NCBI RefSeq assembly: GCF_029760895.1 | Contig: NZ_CP121679.1 | Location: 1,178,001 to 1,242,000, forward strand | DNA: 64,000 bases | Source: Ancylobacter sp. WKF20 | Lineage (GTDB): Bacteria > Pseudomonadota > Alphaproteobacteria > Rhizobiales > Xanthobacteraceae | Direction: 5' to 3' | In this document: positions 59,275-64,000 of the stretch, one piece after another | Numbering within the stretch: position 1 is the first letter of the stretch | Layout of the letters: every line of letters starts with the position of its first letter | Translations under genes and position numbers: made by a program | Notes under the pieces: model-generated | Database searches by the model: none | What the model saw: only the letters and a program-made list of their open reading frames with translations | Told to the model about the DNA's origin: nothing

Positions 59275-59575
59275 ACCGCTCACCATGACCCTCGCGGATC
59301 TCGCGGAGCTGTTCCGGCGCTCGGTCGCCACCACCTCGCGCCATGTCGCCCGGCTGCAGAAGCAGGAGGCGTTTCCCGCGCCTCTGCCCGGGCGCAAGCC
59401 CAAGCTCTGGTCGCGCCACCAGGTGCAGGCCTGGCTGCGCGATCCGCAGCACGCCGCGCGCTCCGTCTCGCCGGCCGCCGCCAACGATGCGGCGCTCGAT
59501 CCCGCTTTCGCACCGGAGAACGTGGCCGCCGCGCGCGCCCGTCTCGCCGCCCGCTATGGAGCCCCCCATGCTTGA
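59267..59575 (+). CDS. AlpA/excisionase-like HTH protein
   Basis: A 102-residue protein with a winged-helix type HTH at residues 5-60: MTLADLAELFRRSVATTSRHVARLQKQEAFPAPLPGRKPKLWSRHQVQAWL, in the pattern of AlpA and other excisionase-like proteins (S/T-x-x-T-x-x-R-x-x-x-x-x-x-FP...W). Such a protein could direct excision with the integrase encoded downstream, or regulate transcription. Overlaps with both neighbours. Confidence 0.7.
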   Translation: MAEPLTMTLADLAELFRRSVATTSRHVARLQKQEAFPAPLPGRKPKLWSRHQVQAWLRDPQHAARSVSPAAANDAALDPAFAPENVAAARARLAARYGAPHA

Positions 59576-59999
59576 GAGAACCCGCCTCCCGGCGATCGAG
59601 CAGCCCGACGCGGAGCTGACGCGCCTTCTCGCCGGCCGGCTGCGCGTTGCCCGCCAGCTCGCCGGCCTCACACAGGTGCAGGCCGGCGCCATCGTCGGCA
59701 CCACCTGGCAGCAGTGGCAGAAATACGAGAACGGCCGCAACCGCATCTGCCCCGCCAAGCTCATGCGCTTCGCCTATGCCACCGGCCACACCGTCAGCTG
59801 GTTCTTCGACGTACTGGAAAACCCCATCACCGGCGACGAGCAGGAGATCGTGGCCCTGCTCGCCACCAATCCCGCCTTTGTCCGCGTGGTGCAGCTCTGG
59901 CGCACCCTGCCGCCGCCGGAACAGCGCACCGCGCTGGAAACCACCGAGCTGCTGGCCGCGCTCACCCGCGCGCTCGATGACCGGAGGATTGCGGCATGA
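59568..59999 (+). CDS. XRE-type transcriptional regulator (143 aa)
   Basis: A 143-residue protein. Residues 17-75 form an XRE helix-turn-helix: RLRVARQLAGLTQVQAGAIVGTTWQQWQKYENGRNRICPAKLMRFAYATG. The C-terminal helices (PAFVRVVQLWRTLPPPEQRTALETTELLAALTRAL) resemble alphaproteobacterial XRE regulators. Start at 59568 is set by overlap with the preceding stop. Confidence 0.75.
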   Translation: MLERTRLPAIEQPDAELTRLLAGRLRVARQLAGLTQVQAGAIVGTTWQQWQKYENGRNRICPAKLMRFAYATGHTVSWFFDVLENPITGDEQEIVALLATNPAFVRVVQLWRTLPPPEQRTALETTELLAALTRALDDRRIAA

Positions 60000-60307
60000 A
60001 GATCGCGCCCCCGGAACAGCTCCGCCGCCTGATCGACCAGGTGGAGCGCAAGCTCGACAGCCTGCCCTATGCCGGCCGACTGGATCGGCCGGAGCGCATC
60101 GCCCGCCGGCTCGATGCCGGCGCCGAAGCGCTGGCCCGCCTGCGCCGCCGCAAGGGCGTGAAGGTGAACGATGGCTGGGGCGGCTTCGCCCTGCGCCTTG
60201 GCGGCATCCGCGTTACCTGCAAGAGCCGGAACCCGGAACTTGCCCTGCAAAGCTGGCTCAGCACCGCCCGCCGGCGGCTGGCCGAAATCGAAGGGGGGCG
60301 GGCATGA
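59996..60307 (+). CDS. Hypothetical protein (103 aa)
   Basis: A 103-residue basic protein starting MKIAPPEQLRRLIDQVERKLDSLPYAGRLDRPERIARRLDAGAEALARLRRRKGVKVNDGWGGFALRLGGIRVTCKSRNPELALQSWL. Basic helices followed by a beta segment; nucleic-acid binding is possible. ATGA overlaps with both neighbours. Family unknown. Confidence 0.6.
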   Translation: MKIAPPEQLRRLIDQVERKLDSLPYAGRLDRPERIARRLDAGAEALARLRRRKGVKVNDGWGGFALRLGGIRVTCKSRNPELALQSWLSTARRRLAEIEGGRA

Positions 60308-60729
60308 AGGAGCCGGAGATCAAATGGCAGATAACGATGGGTGATCAGATTACTACCACTCGTCGGCTGCAAAGCGGCGGGCAGGCGGGGCCATCGCCGG
60401 AAGATGCCGAGCTGGTGGCGAAGATCCGGAACGTCGCTGGGCTTCTGAGAATAAGCCCCTCAAGCGCGGTGCACTTTGCGTCTGACTTCCTGCCTCTCTT
60501 TCTGGAGCGGACGGCTCTCGCCATCTTGCGACTGGCGGAGGAAGCCGCGATGGCAAAGGCGGAACTGAACGCCTCCGAGCAGGAGCTAGCGGACCTTCAG
60601 ACGGAGCTGGAACAGGACGAGAAGTCTGCCCAGATGGAGCGCGCACGGGCAACGGCTCCGCTCACGCTCACCGGCACGGATCCGCAGACCGGGCGCGTGA
60701 TTACCTATGTGCGGGGGCCCAGCTCATGA
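60304..60729 (+). CDS. Hypothetical coiled-coil protein (141 aa)
   Basis: A 141-residue protein starting MKEPEIKWQITMGDQI. Residues 60-115 are a strong coiled coil (LAEEAAMAKAELNASEQELADLQTELEQDEKSAQMERA), followed by a short beta tail GTDPQTGRVITYVRGP. No family known. The start overlaps the previous stop (ATGA). Confidence 0.6.
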   Translation: MKEPEIKWQITMGDQITTTRRLQSGGQAGPSPEDAELVAKIRNVAGLLRISPSSAVHFASDFLPLFLERTALAILRLAEEAAMAKAELNASEQELADLQTELEQDEKSAQMERARATAPLTLTGTDPQTGRVITYVRGPSS

Positions 60730-60980
60730 ACCCCATGCACACCGCCCCACGCGACGGCACGCCCTTCTGGGGCATCGTCGGCAATGACGCCATTGCCATG
60801 GTCTGGCACGAGGGTTTCGCCGCCTTCGTGTCCTCCTGGCACCGCATGACGATGGCGCCGGGCCTCACGATCGACGGCAAGGATTATCGGGACCACTCGC
60901 CCGTCACGCATGAGCCGAGGGGGTGGCTTCCGCTCCCTCGTTTCATCCGCTACCCGGCGGAGACCGGCTATGACGGGTGA
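60726..60980 (+). CDS. Small DUF551-like phage protein (84 aa)
   Basis: An 84-residue protein with NPMHTAPRDGTPFWGIVGNDAIAMVWHEGFAAFVSSWHRM and, near the end, THEPRGWLPLPR. The layout (M-x-TAPRDGTP-..., then ...W.PLP) is common in small alphaproteobacterial phage proteins related to DUF551. Function unknown. Overlaps the preceding and the following gene. Confidence 0.7.
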   Translation: MNPMHTAPRDGTPFWGIVGNDAIAMVWHEGFAAFVSSWHRMTMAPGLTIDGKDYRDHSPVTHEPRGWLPLPRFIRYPAETGYDG

Positions 60981-61200
60981 CAACGAGGCCGGCGCGCCAA
61001 TGCGCCACTGGTGCGCCCTCATACAGTTCCCGGACAAGAAGCCGCTGATCTACGGCACTGTCTTCGCCCGCCACGGCGCACCGGAACATGAGGTGGAGCA
61101 GGCATTGCGCGCCTCGATCACCCAGCATCTGCCGGACGGCTGGACCCTCAAGTCCATGCTGCCCGGCGCCATCTTCTTTGTGCCGGAAGGAGAGGCCTGA
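60970..61200 (+). CDS. Small hypothetical protein (76 aa)
   Basis: A 76-residue protein starting MTGDNEAGAPMRHWCALIQFPDKKPLIYGTVFARHGAPEHEVEQALRASITQHLPDGWTLKSMLPGAIFFVPEG. It looks like a compact alpha/beta domain. No known family. The integrase start (ATGA) overlaps its stop. Confidence 0.6.
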   Translation: MTGDNEAGAPMRHWCALIQFPDKKPLIYGTVFARHGAPEHEVEQALRASITQHLPDGWTLKSMLPGAIFFVPEGEA

Positions 61201-62603
61201 TGACCCGCTCGACGAAGCCCCGCAAGCGCGTGCTAGATTCCCGCCCCGTGCAGTCGAAGCAGGGCAGGGGGCAGGCCAGCATGGCGAAGCTCACCATTCG
61301 CATTCCCAACGTCTCATGGCGCGAGGGTCGGCCCCGGTTCAATCCGGGGCCCAAGCTGCGCGCCATCGGCTACAAGGGCGAGGATCTGCGCCACGCCGAT
61401 GGCCGCTGGTTCACCCCGCAGGAGGCGGCGGATTGGGCCGAGGCGCGCGCGGCCGAAGTCGCCGGCCGGCGGCAGGCCAAGCTTGAGACCGGCCGGCTTC
61501 CCGCCCGCAAGCGTGCCCGCCACCAGACGATCGAGGGCCTGATCGAGGAATGGTTCGCCTCGCCCAAATTCACCGGCGGCGTGCACCAGGGCAAGCGGCA
61601 GCAGGATGGTCTCAGCCCCGCGACCATCGCCGACTATCGCTCCAAGCTACGCACGCTGGCGAAGCACGATCCGGCCTTCATGCAGGAGCCGCCGCCGGCG
61701 GTCACGCCCTCGATCGCGCAGGGCCTGTTCGATGATCTCTGGCAGGAGCGCGGCCTGCACACCGCGCGCGGCATCGTCGCCGCGCTCTCCGGCTGCTGGC
61801 GCTGGGCGAAATCGCGCGGCCGTGGCGCCATCGCCTTCAACCCGTGGCTGGAACTGGAAAAGCCCATGCCGGCGCCCCGGCTGGTGACATGGGAGGATTA
61901 CGAAATCTCCGCCTTTGCCGCCGCCGCCGATCTGCTGGGCCGGCCGGAAATGGCGGACGCCGTGTTCCTCGGCGTCTTCACCGGCCAGCGGCAGGGTGAC
62001 CGCCTCACGCTGGAACGCGCCGGCCGCGACGATGCGAGCCGCTATGTGTTCCGCCAGTCGAAGACCGGCGCCATCGTCGCCATTCCCGCCGCGCCCCAGC
62101 TCGCCACGCGCATGGAAGCCGCCGAGCGCCGGCGCTTCACTCTGGCGGTCATCGGCCGGCCGGGGCAGGGGGAGAGCCAGCAGGAGGCGGATGCACGCGC
62201 CCGGCGCCTCGTCATCGTCGACGAGACCGCCCGCCGCCCCTTCCTGCGCGACTGGTACAAGCATGTCTTCGCCGATATCCGGCAGGCGGCGGCGCGCGGC
62301 CTCATCCGGCAGGCGGATGGCACGCTGCAGCTCGGCCCGGAAAAGCCGCGCGGGCATGAGGCATGGACACTGCCGCCGTGCCCCTCGATCGCCGGCAAGC
62401 GCGATCAGGATCTGCGCGACACGGCCGTGACGTGGCTTGGCCGCGCCGGCTGCACCGTGCCGGAGATCGCCGCCATCACCGGCCACAAGATGGCGGGCAT
62501 TCACGACGTGCTGCGCCACTACATGGCGACGCACCCCGAAATGGCCGATGACGCCATCAACAAGCTGGTCACGTGGATGGACAAGAAGGGCATGGCGGTA
62601 TGA
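61200..62603 (+). CDS. Tyrosine recombinase (integrase) of the tRNA-Lys prophage
   Basis: A 467-residue recombinase. An N-terminal arm-binding region at ~39-88 contains WREGRPRFNPGPKLRAIGYKG; a core-binding domain follows at ~100-215; the catalytic domain shows R264 (FTGQRQGD), K288 (RQSKTG), the arginine in QDLRDTAVTWL (R406, where the usual histidine before it is replaced), H429 in TGHK and Y441 in RHYMATH. The missing first histidine of the H-x-L-R block is a known variation in some families. The gene lies ~570 bases from attR and its stop overlaps the GIY-YIG gene. Start 61200 overlaps the previous stop; M28 is an alternative. Confidence 0.92.
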   Translation: MTRSTKPRKRVLDSRPVQSKQGRGQASMAKLTIRIPNVSWREGRPRFNPGPKLRAIGYKGEDLRHADGRWFTPQEAADWAEARAAEVAGRRQAKLETGRLPARKRARHQTIEGLIEEWFASPKFTGGVHQGKRQQDGLSPATIADYRSKLRTLAKHDPAFMQEPPPAVTPSIAQGLFDDLWQERGLHTARGIVAALSGCWRWAKSRGRGAIAFNPWLELEKPMPAPRLVTWEDYEISAFAAAADLLGRPEMADAVFLGVFTGQRQGDRLTLERAGRDDASRYVFRQSKTGAIVAIPAAPQLATRMEAAERRRFTLAVIGRPGQGESQQEADARARRLVIVDETARRPFLRDWYKHVFADIRQAAARGLIRQADGTLQLGPEKPRGHEAWTLPPCPSIAGKRDQDLRDTAVTWLGRAGCTVPEIAAITGHKMAGIHDVLRHYMATHPEMADDAINKLVTWMDKKGMAV

Positions 62604-63085
62604 GCGCCGGTGTTCGGTACTTTGTCTGGCGCGACGGTCGGCCGCGCTGGAACCCGGGGCCGAGCCTGCGGGCGCGCGGCTTTGTCGGCAAGGATTTGAA
62701 GACGGATAGTGGCGAGTGGCTGGACCTCGGCGCAGCACTTGCCGCCGCGCAGCGCCTGAATGAGGCGGCCGGCCTGGGCGTCGCGGTGAAACGGCCGATG
62801 AAGGCGAAGCCTCGGGAGGGCGCCGAAGGGTTTGTCTACGCGCTGTTCACCGACGACGCTGTGAAGGTCGGATTTTCTCGTGACCCGTTCTCTCGCGTGG
62901 CCAACATGCGCACATCGCTTTCGAGCGACGTTGTCAGCCTGATAGCGGTGCGCGGTTCCCGCAGTGACGAGCGCCGCCTACACGAGGCGCTTAGCGAGCA
63001 CAGGACAAGGGGCGAGTGGTTTAAGATAACGCCCACCGTGCAAGCTGCTCTTGACGATGCGCTTAAGTTCGTGCGACCGACATAA
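62600..63085 (+). CDS. GIY-YIG (Mug113/T5orf172-type) protein with integrase-like N-terminal domain
   Basis: A 161-residue protein in two parts. Residues 8-50 (YFVWRDGRPRWNPGPSLRARGFVGKDL ... GEWLDLGAALAAAQ) repeat the N-terminal arm region of the integrase encoded just upstream. Residues 76-158 follow the Mug113/T5orf172 branch of GIY-YIG nucleases: GFVYALFTDDAVKVGFSRDPFSRVANMRT (VY...K-V-G, R), DERRLHEALSEHRTRGEWF (E, H, EWF). It would be a DNA-cutting or DNA-binding enzyme guided to the sites the integrase binds; this is inference. ATGA overlap with the integrase; the C-terminal part is somewhat less GC-rich. Confidence 0.8.
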   Translation: MSAGVRYFVWRDGRPRWNPGPSLRARGFVGKDLKTDSGEWLDLGAALAAAQRLNEAAGLGVAVKRPMKAKPREGAEGFVYALFTDDAVKVGFSRDPFSRVANMRTSLSSDVVSLIAVRGSRSDERRLHEALSEHRTRGEWFKITPTVQAALDDALKFVRPT

Positions 63086-63174
63086 GACGCAATCGTGCGG
63101 TAACCACATGTCAATTGATGGTCTACCGCACAGTACGTTTCTGTAAGTGATTGATTTTATTACTTCACATTCAA

Positions 63175-63220
63175 ACTTTTAATCATGGGGTCTTGGGTTC
63201 GAATCCCAACGGGCTCACCA
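63175..63220 (+). other. attR of the tRNA-Lys prophage: 3' part of tRNA-Lys
   Basis: The 18-base core at 63175-63192 equals attL; the rest repeats the 3' end of tRNA-Lys (T arm, acceptor strand CGGGCTC and CCA) with three differences from the copy at 23759-23834 that include a compensated T-stem pair. No 5' half precedes it. The ~90 bases between the GIY-YIG stop and this site are A+T-rich, with no gene, and probably hold integrase binding sites. Confidence 0.88.
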
Positions 63221-63266
63221 CTTCATCGCCCATGCCGAACCGCTTTTCGCCCGGAGCGACGCGCCG

Positions 63267-64000
63267 TCATGGCGTGCCGGCAGGGTCCGCCTCGAACCTG
63301 ACGCAGTTACGGCCGGCGTGCTTGGCGACGTAGAGCGCGCGATCAGCGTGCAGCAGCAGGTCTTCGATCGAGGTTTCGGCTGTCGGCGCGCAGGCGCCGC
63401 CGATGCTGACCGTCGCCATCTGGCGGTTTGGGCCTCGCGTAATGGGCGTGCTCTCCACCACCTGCCGCAGCCTTTCGGCGACGCTGATGGCACGCTCGCG
63501 ATCGACTCCCGGCAGCAGAACGGCGAATTCCTCCCCGCCTATGCGGGCGAGCACGTCGTGCGGCCTCAGCGCCGCGCGCACGCGGGCTGAAATCTCGATA
63601 AGCACCTCGTCGCCAAAGGCATGGCCGTAGCGGTCGTTCACCTGCTTGAAATGATCGACATCGAGCAGCAACGCCGCCAGCGGCTCGCCGCTGCGGTCCA
63701 GCAGCCGTCCCTGCTGGAAGAAGCTGCGCCGGTTCAGCACGCCGGTGAGCGCGTCCGTATCGGCGAGCTGCCGCAGATCGAGCGCGAGCTGATGCCTCTG
63801 CGAGACATCGACATAGGAATGCACGCGGTAGTCGCCGATACGGAAGCTGTGGCTTTGCAGAACCTTGTCACGGCCGCCGCCGGTGCGAATCTGGAATTCG
63901 GAGGTGGAGATGGTGCCATCGCCTCTCGGCGCCATGGACAGCTTCGCCGCCCACTTCACCTTTGCCGCCTCGCGGATGACCGGGTCCGGGTAGAGCCTGA
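63267..64000 (-). CDS. Diguanylate cyclase with PAS-like N-terminal part (partial)
   Basis: The frame is open to the right edge, so the N-terminus is missing. The visible ~244 residues carry part of a PAS-type sensor (GDGTISTSEFQIRTGGGRDKV, DYRVHSYVDVSQRHQL) and a full GGDEF domain: DALTGVLNRRSFFQQG, LLDVDHFKQVNDRYGH, RPHDVLARIGGEEFAVLLPG with the active-site GGEEF and the inhibitory R-x-x-D five residues before it, and ALYVAKHAGRNCV. It should make cyclic di-GMP under feedback control by its product. The gene is chromosomal and ends 47 bases from attR. Confidence 0.9.
   Translation of the reverse strand, partial: RLYPDPVIREAAKVKWAAKLSMAPRGDGTISTSEFQIRTGGGRDKVLQSHSFRIGDYRVHSYVDVSQRHQLALDLRQLADTDALTGVLNRRSFFQQGRLLDRSGEPLAALLLDVDHFKQVNDRYGHAFGDEVLIEISARVRAALRPHDVLARIGGEEFAVLLPGVDRERAISVAERLRQVVESTPITRGPNRQMATVSIGGACAPTAETSIEDLLLHADRALYVAKHAGRNCVRFEADPAGTP

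Larger units (their letters stand above)
23789..63192. mobile_element. T7-like-virion temperate prophage integrated in tRNA-Lys (about 39.4 kb)
   Basis: The element is bounded by an 18-bp direct repeat (attL 23789-23806, attR 63175-63192). It contains a CI-like repressor and Cro-like HTH gene, integrase, primase and helicase-like genes, terminase, portal, scaffold, capsid, T7-like tail tubular and internal virion proteins, spike, endolysin and spanins. No gene is obviously broken, so it may be able to grow. No RNA polymerase, DNA polymerase or lysis holin of a known family was found. Confidence 0.93.

Overview
The window is GC-rich chromosomal DNA from an alphaproteobacterium, most likely of the order Hyphomicrobiales (Xanthobacteraceae-like is a guess). 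The grounds are the gene set (heme A synthase of the alphaproteobacterial type, a DUF2842 membrane protein, a GapR-family protein in a prophage), an alphaproteobacterial LexA box (GAAC-N7-GAAC) between uvrA and ssb, and base composition. A housekeeping backbone is interrupted by two integrated elements that both target tRNA genes.

Region 1 (1-6233) is the right end of a first prophage or phage-like island. It runs rightward as a chain of overlapping genes: the end of an element-borne DNA sliding clamp (DnaN-like), several small unknown proteins, a Gp37/Gp68 (DUF5131) protein, a sulfotransferase-like protein, a DUF4326 protein, a secreted thermonuclease-like protein, an excisionase-like HTH protein and a tyrosine integrase. 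It ends in a remnant of the 3' half of tRNA-Pro(GGG). The other end lies outside the window.

Region 2 (6234-23758) is chromosomal: a Wzz/Wzc-like polysaccharide protein with a degenerate P-loop, DUF2842, ctaA, uvrA and ssb (divergent around a LexA box), a MarC-family protein, gyrA (TTG start), a LOG-family protein, coaD, two cyclophilins, queA, tgt and a WrbA-type flavoprotein.

Region 3 (23759-63220) is a complete-looking prophage of about 39.4 kb in tRNA-Lys(UUU). The 18-bp core shared by its two ends covers the anticodon loop. Its virion genes are of the T7-like podovirus type (terminase, gp13-like protein, portal, scaffold, capsid, two tail tubular proteins, three large internal virion proteins, a tail spike with a T7 gp17-like N-terminus). 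No RNA polymerase or DNA polymerase gene is visible. Leftward genes form an early block (57519 to 51221: Cro-like HTH, second HTH, GapR-like protein, small P-loop protein, TOPRIM primase, P-loop helicase-like protein) and a late block (49715 to 23837: packaging, head, tail, lysis). Between them lie two rightward cargo genes, one an A+T-richer HEPN/AbiU2-like candidate defence gene, and a segment full of GTGTCGC heptamers. Rightward from a CI-like repressor region run small regulators, the integrase and a GIY-YIG protein.

The observations I rate most worth checking are: (i) a GIY-YIG protein between the integrase and attR whose N-terminus is homologous to the integrase N-terminus; (ii) a repeated late-gene leader module, a CTCGGTTGAC motif followed in three cases by a hairpin that buries the Shine-Dalgarno sequence, in front of endolysin, fibre-region and spike genes; (iii) matching palindromic operators at 57537 and 58768 with a repressor that seems to lack the S24 catalytic serine; (iv) an AbiU2-like HEPN gene; (v) a DdrB/ParB-like domain inside a presumed injected virion protein; (vi) replacement of the 3' half of the host tRNA-Lys with a compensated T-stem pair.

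The window closes with the C-terminal part of a PAS/GGDEF diguanylate cyclase on the minus strand.
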